Below are positions 1 to 8,231 of a stretch of DNA of 64,000 nt, in pieces. The stretch's first letter is position 1. Every line of letters begins with the position of its first letter. A program made the translations under genes and the position numbers. The stretch is from Nostoc sp. NMS9 (GTDB taxonomy: Bacteria > Cyanobacteriota > Cyanobacteriia > Cyanobacteriales > Nostocaceae): contig NZ_JABXKL010000060.1 in the NCBI RefSeq assembly GCF_017114995.1, positions 62,001 through 126,000 of the forward strand, read 5' to 3'. The notes below the pieces were generated by a model. The model was not told where the DNA came from. It did not search any database and saw only the letters and a list, made by a program, of their open reading frames with translations.

Positions 1-686
1 TTAAGTTGGCTCTCAAAAAAGGCTTTGCATCGAGGACATTTCTTAGATAGTATTAGGGACTCTGGGATCTGCCACATATCCACAAATTTCTGATTCAAGC
101 TCAGAATATCTCCCTCAAAGTTAACTGCAACAATACCAATGGCAGTAGACTCAAGAGTAGAACGAAGTAAAGAAAGAGATGTTTCTAGTTCTACTTCTTT
201 TGCCTTTACTTGAGAAAATTCTTGTTGCAAATTATCTTTGGCATCTCTTAATTCATGAGTCCACTTTTGGACGCTTAATTCTACTATTTCATCAGTTTTC
301 TCACGAGCAAAGGCACAGCCAAATTCCATATCTTGATGTTTTACATAATTCATAGATATTTCTACCAGAAATATCCGACCTCTTTTTGTCCGATAGCGAG
401 ATTTAAAGGTAAAGGAACCCTGGGAGTTAATATCTGACCAATTGTGCAGAGAAAAATCTACATCTATATCATGCAGACTCATAGAAAGTAATTCCTCACG
501 GGAATACTCAGTCATCAGGCAAGTGGCATCGTTGACGTAAAGAAACTGCGCGTTTGCTCCTAAACAGAAGGCAGCATCTACAGCATGATTTATTAGGAAG
601 TGAGCAAACTTCATCTCTATTTCTGGTTGTAGTGCCCATTGATTATTTGATCTAGCTAGTGTATATTCGCCAGAATTCATATTCAT
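1..686 (-). CDS. PAS-domain sensor (probable histidine kinase), C-terminus cut by window edge
   Basis: About 228 codons are visible, read leftwards from ATG at 686 with a good ribosome binding site (AGGAGA) just upstream; the frame stays open to base 1. The visible protein has a PAS-like segment at roughly residues 25-125 (FLINHAVDAAFCLGANAQF, then YVND and YSREELL). A coiled-coil linker follows at about 135-170, and a second PAS starts near 170 (LRSTLESTAIGIVAVNFEG). No kinase core is in the window. The gene is divergent from scyA across 1.7 kb. In N. punctiforme this position is held by a PAS sensor kinase (Npun_F1277) followed by a response regulator (Npun_F1278) needed for scytonemin induction. 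Identity with that sensor is inferred from position and domain type. Confidence 0.85.
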   Translation of the reverse strand, partial: MNMNSGEYTLARSNNQWALQPEIEMKFAHFLINHAVDAAFCLGANAQFLYVNDATCLMTEYSREELLSMSLHDIDVDFSLHNWSDINSQGSFTFKSRYRTKRGRIFLVEISMNYVKHQDMEFGCAFAREKTDEIVELSVQKWTHELRDAKDNLQQEFSQVKAKEVELETSLSLLRSTLESTAIGIVAVNFEGDILSLNQKFVDMWQIPESLILSKKCPRCKAFFESQL

Positions 687-1091
687 ACTTTCTCCTGGTA
701 ATCAATCAGCACCATGCCCATTAATGAGTTAATAGTCATAACTTACTAAAATCTGTGGTGTACTGTTCGGCTGTTAAAAAATAAAATTAGTTAGTAAATT
801 AAAAAATATTACTACTTATCTTAACAAAACTTATCATATCACTAAAATGTGAATTATTGAACCAAATTTTTATAAAAAAAAACTAAATGTTTAAAAAAAT
901 TGACTATTGATTTAAACATTTTATAGCCACACAAAATTTAGACAAATCAAATCCAGATTAGTCAATAAACCTTATTAGACAAGAGTTAAAAACTCTTAAT
1001 CTATAAGTAGAAAAGATATTTTGAATTTAAATTAGCCCTGCATCAAAACTAACTAAATGGTTCACCAACCTAAAATTACTGGGTTTCTACT

Positions 1092-1139
1092 GGGAAAAGT
1101 TAAAGGATAAAAATCTTTCTTTATCCTTTAACTTTTCCC
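1092..1139. repeat. Perfect 20-bp inverted repeat with 8-nt loop
   Basis: The left arm (1092-1111, starting GGGAAAAGTTAAAGG) pairs with all 20 bases of the right arm (1120-1139) around the loop AATCTTTC. No T-run follows on either strand, so it is not a standard intrinsic terminator. It could be the end of a small RNA or a miniature element. Confidence 0.8.
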
Positions 1140-1743
1140 TCGTCAAGGAATTTAGCGAACTATTATAGTACATTGTGGCAGAAGTTTGCCTACCTTTAAC
1201 CAGTTGCTTGAGTAGAGACAATTCATGAATTGCCCTTATTTGTCTGGTTAATTGAGATGGTAGTTGGATTTACTGCGGTACTAGTGTAGAGTCGTTTGAT
1301 TTTCAACATAAACGCGATGTGCAGTGCTGGGTCTCGCTTAAATGAACAAATTTCACTCATCAACTTATTTGCTTAATTTCTCTTAACATTCTTTCTCATG
1401 TATCTAACTATAGCAGAATATGCTGAGTTATCTGTCGTAAGAAGTACAATTATATTGAAAAACTACGTATATTTTTACGTATAATATTGTGTTTGTTTTG
1501 TCATAAAAAACATTCTATTCTCATACTAAGTATTTACTGCTGGATTTTATGTCATAAAAAATATATTTTATAAAGTAATTACATAGCAAACGCTTTGTCA
1601 TCTCTCAAAGGAAATATAAAAAGTTAAAAAATAATGTCTTTCTCGTTACAAATAATTGACCCAAAAAGTTTTTGGTGGCAATATAAAGACCGCTAAATCG
1701 TCTCATGCTTTAATTCTGATAAAAAGTTGTATAAGTCTTAAAG

Positions 1744-1787
1744 CAAAAGAATTGACAACCAAATCAAAAGATTTTCTATTGCAAATT
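1744..1787. promoter_or_regulatory. Scytonemin leader motif, copy 1
   Basis: The copy reads AATTGACAACC, then ATCAAAAGATTTT, then TATTGCAAAT. It shares the TTGACA block and the ATCAAAA half-palindrome with the copies at 1869 and 2121. It is a candidate activator binding site. Confidence 0.55.
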
Positions 1788-1868
1788 TGATAATGTACCG
1801 CTTCTGCGATCGCAAAATATCAATCTTTCAGAACGACTAACTTGGAAATGTCGCAATCACCATCAAAA

Positions 1869-1912
1869 CGAAAGAATTGACACCTACATCAAAAGATTTT
1901 TCATTGCAAATT
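1869..1912. promoter_or_regulatory. Scytonemin leader motif, copy 2
   Basis: The copy reads CGAAAGAATTGACACC, then ATCAAAAGATTTTTCATTGC. The TTGAC block lies 125 bp downstream of copy 1. Copies 2 and 3 are also preceded by a TCACCAT sequence. Confidence 0.55.
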
Positions 1913-2120
1913 AGGTTTTCATCATAATAATCACCACAAGCTAAGAACCTCGCCAGGCGGTTTATTAAGTAGATCGGTACTATTAAACTTAGCTATATGA
2001 AGCTTTGTAAAGATTCTGAGACACCCTTAACTTCGGGTTAATTGCAAGTTTATACACTTTTGCACCATTTAGTTTTTCGCCGCTAATCTACTTAAAATAC
2101 TGTAGTCATCACCATAGAAG

Positions 2121-2160
2121 CGAAAAATTTGACACCCAAATCAAAAGATTTTTGATTGCA
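2121..2160. promoter_or_regulatory. Scytonemin leader motif, copy 3 (nearest to scyA)
   Basis: The copy reads CGAAAAATTTGACACCC, then ATCAAAAGATTTTTGAT. The last block is a perfect inverted repeat with 7-nt arms and a 3-nt spacer. It lies 252 bp after copy 2 and about 245 bp upstream of the scyA ATG. Confidence 0.55.
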
Positions 2161-2405
2161 CAACCGTCTTCGCCTCCTTTATTCTTGTCATAAGAAGCAC
2201 AGCCTCAACTGTTGTATGCTTTCGGTAAAAATTTTTTGGTACTGCGCATCATAAGCATCAATCAGCAGTGACCAATCATTTCTACTATTGACTAAGTTAG
2301 GTCATAGCTGTAAGAAACAACAGAGTTGTTTGTATTAAATATTTCTAGCGCTGTGATTGTAAACTAAAAAGCCTTTGTGTAACTTTCTGTAATTACGTGA
2401 AACCA

Positions 2406-4289
2406 ATGAGTCAAAATTATACTGGTTCCAACTCTCCTCCCATCACCACTGAGCCATACAAGGAACTTGCAGCAAACAGATATGTAGAATCTGTGTCTGA
2501 CTCCCTTCAGCTTGATGAATCGGAGAATAATGGGAAAATTCAGCCTTTTTTAAACGATGAAATAGCTCCAACACTGTCAGTTGCCGATGCGATCGCTCAG
2601 ATGTTGGAAAATTTGGGAGTAAGCTACGCTTTTGGTGTCGCAGGTGGTGCAATGGCCAGCCTTTGGGGTGCGCTATCCAATAGCAGTATAGAGGTATTGA
2701 ACTTCCGCCATGAAGCCGGAGCAGCATTTGCAGCCACTGAAGCTTACTTTGCCAATAATCGCCCTACTGTAGTTTTTACCACAGCAGGGCCGGGAATAAC
2801 CAACGCTATCACCGGATTATTTGCAGCTCGTGGGGAAGGTGCAAAGGTAATTTTACTATCAGCTTGCACCTCAGCACCGCAGCGTGGACGTTGGGCTATT
2901 CAAGAAACCAGCACTTATACATTGCCAAGTGGAGGGATTTTTACCACAGGAGCGCTATTCAACTATGCAATCACTATTGAATCTGCGGCTCAACTACCGC
3001 AGATTTTTCGTAAATTGGCTCTGGCTATGGCGCAACCAGGCGGATTTGTTGCCCATTTGAGTATTCCCACCGCTGTGCAGACAAGTTTAATTGAGGATAT
3101 AGCCTTACCTCAACTAGATATTTCTCCATTTCCGATGACTGCTTCAAAAGAAGCGATCGCTAAATCTGTAGAGTTGTTATCATCTGGCCCCTTTGCTATC
3201 TGGGTTGGTTTCGGTGCGCGTGACGCAGCAGAGGAAATCCTTGAACTCGCTGAAAAAACTGGAGCAGCCGTCATGTGCTCACCCCGTGGTAAAGGTATCT
3301 TCCCTGAAGATCATCCCCAATTTGTGGGTGTCACAGGTTTAGGCGGTCATGCTTCCGTCTTAACTTATATGGAACAGCAACCTCCACTACGCACACTCGT
3401 ATTAGGAACCCGCCTTGGCGAACCGACTTCTTTTTGGAGTTCGGCGCTAGTTCCAAAAGAAGGTTTTGTCCATGTCGATATTGACCCAGAAGTGCCAGGT
3501 GTAGCCTATCCCCACGTTGAAACTTTCGGAGTTCGGTCTGATATCAAAGCTTTTGTGGAAGAGTTATTGCAGCAATTACCAGATGCTCCTGATTCCACAG
3601 CTTTGCTGCTACCTCGTCCAGAACACAAAGCAATTGATCCTGCACCAGACGTAGATTATCCAGTGAGGCCAGAAGTATTGATGGCAGCAATTCAAAAAAT
3701 AATTGTTGAAGATAGCGATGCCATAGTCATGGCGGAGTGTGGTAACTCCTTTACTTGGTCAACTCATCTACTCCAATTTTCTGAAGCCAATCGTTACCGA
3801 GTCAGCACCGGAGTCGGCGCAATGGGTCACGCCGTCACCGGAGTGTTGGGTGCAGCACTGGCGAGCAAAAGCAAGGCTGTAGGTATTGTCGGTGATGGAG
3901 CAATGCTGATGAATAACGAAATCAGCACAGCCGTGAAATACAAAATTCCCGCAATCTGGATTGTACTCAACGATGCGCGTTACAACATGTGCCATCAAGG
4001 GATGAAAATCTTGGGATTAAAGGGTGCAGATGCAACACTTCCACCGACAAACTTTGCGATGATTGCTCGTGGGATGGGAGCAGAAGCGATCGTCGTCGTC
4101 AGAGAGTCGGATATTGAAGCCGCATTAGAACAAGCGATCGCATCAACTGTTCCCTTTCTCATTGATGTAGTGATTGACGCCGATCGCCCAGCACCCTCTG
4201 GTGGACGTAATAAGAGTTTGGCAGCACAAGGAATTAAATCAAGTGCCGCAAAAAATGCAGTCAAGCAAGTTTCATTTCCAATGATTTGA
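2406..4289 (+). CDS. scyA: ScyA, ThDP-dependent acyloin synthase of scytonemin biosynthesis
   Basis: This acetolactate-synthase-like enzyme couples indole-3-pyruvate with 4-hydroxyphenylpyruvate in the first committed C-C bond of scytonemin, as shown for the N. punctiforme enzyme. The protein has about 627 residues. An N-terminal extension of ~60 residues precedes the pyrimidine-binding domain, whose catalytic Glu sits in NFRHEAGAAFAATEAYF. A central domain follows, then the ThDP/Mg motif GDGAMLMNNE continuing to VLNDARYNM. GTG at 2397 could add three residues; I chose ATG 2406, although neither has a clear Shine-Dalgarno. It heads the cluster, and the next gene, scyB, makes its keto-acid substrate. 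The order scyA-B-C-D-E-F matches N. punctiforme. Confidence 0.95.
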   Translation: MSQNYTGSNSPPITTEPYKELAANRYVESVSDSLQLDESENNGKIQPFLNDEIAPTLSVADAIAQMLENLGVSYAFGVAGGAMASLWGALSNSSIEVLNFRHEAGAAFAATEAYFANNRPTVVFTTAGPGITNAITGLFAARGEGAKVILLSACTSAPQRGRWAIQETSTYTLPSGGIFTTGALFNYAITIESAAQLPQIFRKLALAMAQPGGFVAHLSIPTAVQTSLIEDIALPQLDISPFPMTASKEAIAKSVELLSSGPFAIWVGFGARDAAEEILELAEKTGAAVMCSPRGKGIFPEDHPQFVGVTGLGGHASVLTYMEQQPPLRTLVLGTRLGEPTSFWSSALVPKEGFVHVDIDPEVPGVAYPHVETFGVRSDIKAFVEELLQQLPDAPDSTALLLPRPEHKAIDPAPDVDYPVRPEVLMAAIQKIIVEDSDAIVMAECGNSFTWSTHLLQFSEANRYRVSTGVGAMGHAVTGVLGAALASKSKAVGIVGDGAMLMNNEISTAVKYKIPAIWIVLNDARYNMCHQGMKILGLKGADATLPPTNFAMIARGMGAEAIVVVRESDIEAALEQAIASTVPFLIDVVIDADRPAPSGGRNKSLAAQGIKSSAAKNAVKQVSFPMI

Positions 4290-4683
4290 TTTTACAAGCT
4301 GGGAATCTAATGAGATTTTTCTAGGCATTACTCTATTCCGGCTCGAAGATTTTTTTAACGAACCGCAATCGGGCAGCGTCTCGTAGAGAAGCACGCAAAG
4401 GAAGAGAGTAAAACACGAGAGCATCCCAATCTTTCAAAAATTCACGGTACTGATGCAAAAACACTCTAAAACTTTCTTAACTTTGCGCTCTCTGCGCCCT
4501 TTGTGTTTCATTTGTCCATTCTCTTATTCCAGCCAAAAACCACATTTTAGCAAACTGGAATTTTAAATTTTTTCTTACTTCATCCAATCTTAATCTTTCA
4601 GAAGGTTTTTGTGTCTATATCTTTACAGTTTGTAATGTTCATTACTTTATCTAAACAATTCCAACCAATATCGAGAGGTCAAG
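4290..4683. other. scyA-scyB spacer, no gene seen
   Basis: This 394 bp spacer holds fragments of dispersed Nostoc repeats (a GCGTCTCGTAGAGAAG block near 4376 and a CTCTGCGCCCTTTGTGTTTC block near 4490). I see no terminator and no ORF. A second promoter for scyB is possible but is not visible as a motif. Confidence 0.5.
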
Positions 4684-5745
4684 ATGCTGCTATTTGAAAC
4701 TGTTAGAGAAATGGGTCACGAACAAGTTCTGTTTTGTCATGGTAAAAATCCCGAAATTAAGGCAATTATTGCCATCCATGACACCAGCTTGGGCCCAGCG
4801 ATGGGAGCGACAAGACTTATGCCTTATATTAACGAAGAAGCGGCTTTAAAAGATGCACTTCGTCTGAGTCGGGGAATGACATATAAAGCTGCCTGTGCGA
4901 ACATTCCGGCTGGTGGAGGGAAAGCAGTAATTATTGCTAATCCTGAAAATAAGACAGATGATCTATTGAGAGCTTATGGACGTTTTGTTGATAGTTTGAA
5001 TGGGCGTTTTATTACCGGACAAGATGTCAATATTACTCCTGATGATGTGCGGACAATTAGCCAAGAAACGAAATATGTTGTTGGAGTATCCGAAAAATCT
5101 GGTGGGCCTGCTCCCATAACATCACTAGGAGTTTTTCTCGGAATTAAAGCTGCTGTACAATCTCGTTGGCAGAGCAAAAGACTTGATGGCATGAAAGTTG
5201 CGGTTCAAGGCTTAGGAAATGTCGGTAAAAATCTCTGTCGTCACTTACATGAGCATGATGTCCAGCTTTTTGTTAGCGATGTAGATCCAGTAAAAGCGGA
5301 AGAAGTAAAACGGCTTTTTGGCGCAACTGTTGTAGAACCAACCGAAATTTACTCACTTGATGTAGATATTTTCGCTCCTTGCGCTTTGGGAGGAATTCTT
5401 AATAGTCATACAATTCCTTTCTTACAAGCTTCGATTATTGCTGGTGCAGCTAACAATCAATTAGAAAATGAGCAACTACATAGTCAAATGCTTGCTAAAA
5501 AAGGGATTCTTTACAGCCCTGATTATGTAATTAATGCTGGAGGACTAATCAATGTTTACAACGAAATGATTGGTTATGACGAAGAAAAAGCTTTCAAGCA
5601 AGTGCATAACATTTATGACACGCTATTAGCAATTTTTGAGATTTCTCAAGAGCAAGGAGTTACTACTAACGATGCTGCTAGACGATTAGCAGAAGACCGG
5701 ATCAACAATAGTAGACGAACTAAGACTACAGCGATCGCAGCTTAA
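4684..5745 (+). CDS. scyB: ScyB, leucine-dehydrogenase-like tryptophan dehydrogenase
   Basis: This NAD-dependent oxidative deaminase of the Glu/Leu/Phe/Val dehydrogenase family converts L-tryptophan to indole-3-pyruvate for ScyA. Its 353 residues are the normal length for leucine dehydrogenases. The substrate domain has MGATRLM and the catalytic Lys in IPAGGGKAVI, followed by TGQDVN. The Rossmann domain has GLGNVGKNL near residue 178. The C-terminal part has YVINAGGLINVYNE. GAGG lies upstream of the ATG. scyC follows after 25 bp, so the two are probably co-transcribed. The function is well established for the homologue. Confidence 0.94.
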   Translation: MLLFETVREMGHEQVLFCHGKNPEIKAIIAIHDTSLGPAMGATRLMPYINEEAALKDALRLSRGMTYKAACANIPAGGGKAVIIANPENKTDDLLRAYGRFVDSLNGRFITGQDVNITPDDVRTISQETKYVVGVSEKSGGPAPITSLGVFLGIKAAVQSRWQSKRLDGMKVAVQGLGNVGKNLCRHLHEHDVQLFVSDVDPVKAEEVKRLFGATVVEPTEIYSLDVDIFAPCALGGILNSHTIPFLQASIIAGAANNQLENEQLHSQMLAKKGILYSPDYVINAGGLINVYNEMIGYDEEKAFKQVHNIYDTLLAIFEISQEQGVTTNDAARRLAEDRINNSRRTKTTAIAA

Positions 5746-5770
5746 TTATTATTATCTTAAAGAGTGAACA

Positions 5771-6739
5771 ATGGAAAAAAATACCTTTGCTACATCAGCA
5801 TATATTGCTACTTCACCAGAGAGCGCTTTTGAATACCTTTGCAGCTTAAAGAACTTGGATGAATGGACGCTTTATAGCCGGATGAAAGAGCAAATCGACG
5901 AAGATACCTGGCTTGGAACTGCATCCGGTTATCACAAAAATCTTTACTATCATGTTAAAAAACTAGAAAATCCACTTTTCTACGGCATTGAGTGGCACTG
6001 TGGATTAGAGTATCAGAAATATTTTCAGGTTTACCCTGTTTTGCTGTTTCCTACCGACTATATCGAGCCGGGAACAGATGAAAAAGGTGTGTACTTTCAC
6101 TGGTTGAGCTTTGTCGATCCCAAACGGCAGACTCAGATGATTATGCAGGGAATTCATACAGTACATACTTCTGAATGTCGTTCTCTCAAAGGTAACTTAG
6201 AACGCAAAGCTGGTCTGACCTCAGCAGCCAAAGGAAGCCACTTTATCGATACAGACACCATTTATGTTGATGCCCCAATTGAAATCGGCATTGAATACTT
6301 AAAAGACTTAAAAAATGTAGATGAGTGGGCACATTTGCTACGACCCAATGGTGATATCACTTCTGAATCAGGTGAATTCAAAGATGAATATGACCAAAAA
6401 GTGAAAGTTTCTGTGCGAGTTCATTCATTGAGTAAATATTACTTACTTGAACAAGAACATTTTTATCCAGATTACGAATATTATCAGCGTTCTGTAGCGT
6501 TATTGATCCCAACTGCATACTCTTTCGCTGACCCAGAAGCCTCTGGTTTTATCTTGCATCGAATTACATTTTGGAAAACAGATGGAACTGTCACCCACGG
6601 CAAACTTCAAATTGAAGACTATGGCGCTGAGAGCATGAACATCAAACGTTTACTCGAAGCCAAAGCTGGGAACCTCAAATCATTTGACCGAGGAATGAGC
6701 TATCTACCAAAAACTCCAGAATCACTAGTTACCAACTAA
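5771..6739 (+). CDS. scyC: ScyC, scytonemin tricyclic-ketone cyclase
   Basis: In N. punctiforme this protein cyclises and decarboxylates the ScyA acyloin product to the tricyclic ketone monomer. The 322-residue sequence has no signal peptide, so it should be cytoplasmic. It shows an internal duplication. SPESAFEYLCSLKNLDEW (near residue 18) matches APIEIGIEYLKDLKNVDEW (near 170). Later, a YPVLLFPTDY block matches a VALLIPTAY block, each followed by G, H and F at similar spacing. The opening of each half resembles SRPBCC/START-like helix-grip proteins, a fold that includes aromatic cyclases; the fold is my inference. GAGTGAAC precedes the ATG. Confidence 0.92.
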   Translation: MEKNTFATSAYIATSPESAFEYLCSLKNLDEWTLYSRMKEQIDEDTWLGTASGYHKNLYYHVKKLENPLFYGIEWHCGLEYQKYFQVYPVLLFPTDYIEPGTDEKGVYFHWLSFVDPKRQTQMIMQGIHTVHTSECRSLKGNLERKAGLTSAAKGSHFIDTDTIYVDAPIEIGIEYLKDLKNVDEWAHLLRPNGDITSESGEFKDEYDQKVKVSVRVHSLSKYYLLEQEHFYPDYEYYQRSVALLIPTAYSFADPEASGFILHRITFWKTDGTVTHGKLQIEDYGAESMNIKRLLEAKAGNLKSFDRGMSYLPKTPESLVTN

Positions 6740-6788
6740 AACCTCAGCGTTCCTCTGCGCTTCCCTCAGCGTTCCTCTGCGTTTAAAA
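6740..6788. repeat. Dispersed repeat in the scyC-scyD spacer
   Basis: Two imperfect copies of CAGCGTTCCTCTGCG form this element. Its reverse complement occurs at 15436-15485, where it forms the end of the aroB-like gene. It is probably a dispersed Nostoc repeat and not a regulatory site. Confidence 0.7.
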
Positions 6789-6813
6789 TTCCTACCTCAA
6801 TTCCCTGCAACAC

Positions 6814-8073
6814 ATGAAACTCAAGCCACTTACTATTACCTTTCTAACTTTTTGTGTTGCCGCTTTTTCTGGAATCAAAGCTGCCTCAGCTGCATCCTTT
6901 TCAGTAATCGCCGATGGTCTATATAATGCCGGAGGTCTGAGTTTTAGCCCTGATGGCGATCTCTATGTTACAGAGGCAGGAATCGGGGGAAGTGGGGCTT
7001 GTGTCCCACCAGCAAGCGGTCAAGGCGATTCTCTATGCTATGGCACAAGTGGTGCAGTTACCAAAATTGAGAAAGGTAAGACCGAGCGCATACTTACAGG
7101 ACTACCTTCCTTAGCATTACCAGATGGTACTGGAGCCGGTGGCCCTCGTGACATCAAATTTGATGCTACAGGTAAACCTTATGTTCTGATTGGGTATGGG
7201 GCGAATCCAGCCTTTCGCGATCGCAATTTAGGTAACACTGACCTCGGTAAAATCATTGCTCCCAACTTTAATACCAATTCCTGGACGAGTGTTGCAGATT
7301 TAGCTAACTATGAACTCGCCAATAATCCCGATGGTGGTGATGTCGGTAGCAATCCTTTGGGTTTCGTAATCGATGGCAATAAGTTAGTTGCAGCTGATGC
7401 AGGTGCAAACGACTTACTCAGTGTGAATACTGCTGGTAGTAACTTGCAAGCTATTACTACCTTCCCCGAAGACATCTTGACGAATCCAGTCTTTCCACCT
7501 TCTGATTCCCCATCCAATGAACCTGCACAGGTGCCATCTCAAGGGGAAGTGGTGCGATCGCAGTTTCCAACTCAACCAGTACCCTCAAGTGTGGCAAAAG
7601 GGCCTGATGGTGCTTATTACATCAGCCAATTTACTGGTTTTCCTTTCCCAGAAGGTGGAGCAAAAATCTATCGAGTCGGTGCTGATGGCAAGCCAACAGT
7701 CTTCGCCAATGGTTTTACCCAACTCACAGACTTGCAATTTGATTCTGCGGGCAATTTATATGCTTTGCAGTACGCCAATCAGTCAGCCTGGAAGGGTGAT
7801 TTTGATGGTTCTGTAATCAAAATAGCTCCCGATGGCACACGCACAACTCTTCTGAGTGGCAATGGATTAGAGTCGCCTAGCGCCTTAACTATTGGTTCTG
7901 ATGGTGCAGTATACGTCACCAACCGAGGCGATCGCCCTGGTCAAGGACAAGTTCTCAAAATTGAGAATACCAAGTCTATTCCTGAACCTGATTCTGCTTT
8001 AGGCGTATTAGCGATCGCTGCCTTGGGCGTTGGTTGGTTGCACAAGAAGAGAGAGCTACCAAACCTCCCATAA
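6814..8073 (+). CDS. scyD: ScyD, secreted NHL/beta-propeller protein with PEP-CTERM anchor
   Basis: This 419-residue protein has a signal peptide (positively charged start, hydrophobic core, cleavage probably after AASA). Repeated propeller strands of the type FDATGKPYVL, GPDGAYYIS and FDSAGNLYAL suggest an NHL/SMP-30-like beta-propeller acting outside the cytoplasmic membrane. The C-terminus has a PEP-CTERM signal: IPEPDSALG, a hydrophobic helix and then HKKRE. ScyD, ScyE and ScyF are thought to handle the late periplasmic steps, meaning monomer dimerisation or oxidation and export. The exact role of ScyD is unsettled. It is a paralogue of ScyE. Confidence 0.9.
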   Translation: MKLKPLTITFLTFCVAAFSGIKAASAASFSVIADGLYNAGGLSFSPDGDLYVTEAGIGGSGACVPPASGQGDSLCYGTSGAVTKIEKGKTERILTGLPSLALPDGTGAGGPRDIKFDATGKPYVLIGYGANPAFRDRNLGNTDLGKIIAPNFNTNSWTSVADLANYELANNPDGGDVGSNPLGFVIDGNKLVAADAGANDLLSVNTAGSNLQAITTFPEDILTNPVFPPSDSPSNEPAQVPSQGEVVRSQFPTQPVPSSVAKGPDGAYYISQFTGFPFPEGGAKIYRVGADGKPTVFANGFTQLTDLQFDSAGNLYALQYANQSAWKGDFDGSVIKIAPDGTRTTLLSGNGLESPSALTIGSDGAVYVTNRGDRPGQGQVLKIENTKSIPEPDSALGVLAIAALGVGWLHKKRELPNLP

Positions 8074-8151
8074 ATAGAGTCGTGGCGCTCAAATAAAGAG
8101 TTTCAAACCAATATCACTGCCTCTCAATAAAGGGATTATTTGCCCTGCGTT

Positions 8152-8182
8152 TTTTAAAGACTGCGATTCGTTGTCTTTAAAA
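8152..8182. terminator. Perfect hairpin in the scyD-scyE spacer
   Basis: The arms TTTTAAAGAC (8152-8161) and GTCTTTAAAA (8173-8182) pair perfectly. The stem is AT-rich and lacks a downstream T-run, so a processing or attenuation site is as likely as a terminator. Confidence 0.45.
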
Positions 8183-8231
8183 CCATAAAAGTTTCCACAA
8201 ACAAATTATTTAACTCTCAATCTCCAAAGGT

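Larger units (their letters stand above)
687..2405. promoter_or_regulatory. Long intergenic leader between the sensor gene and scyA
   Basis: No coding sequence is supported in these 1.7 kb, which are very AT-rich. The region holds a perfect 20-bp-stem hairpin (1092-1139), two direct copies of GTCATAAAAAA (near 1500 and 1551), and three copies of a ~40 bp motif (1744-1787, 1869-1912, 2121-2160). It must contain the promoters of both divergent genes. Its size and repeated motifs suggest the main control region of the scytonemin cluster. Confidence 0.6.

Noticed and set aside
1651-1690. Possible fourth copy of the scyA leader motif (AATTGACCCAAAAAG)
   Set aside because: It shares TTGAC and an A/T-rich tail, but it lacks the ATCAAAA block and the ~126-bp spacing.
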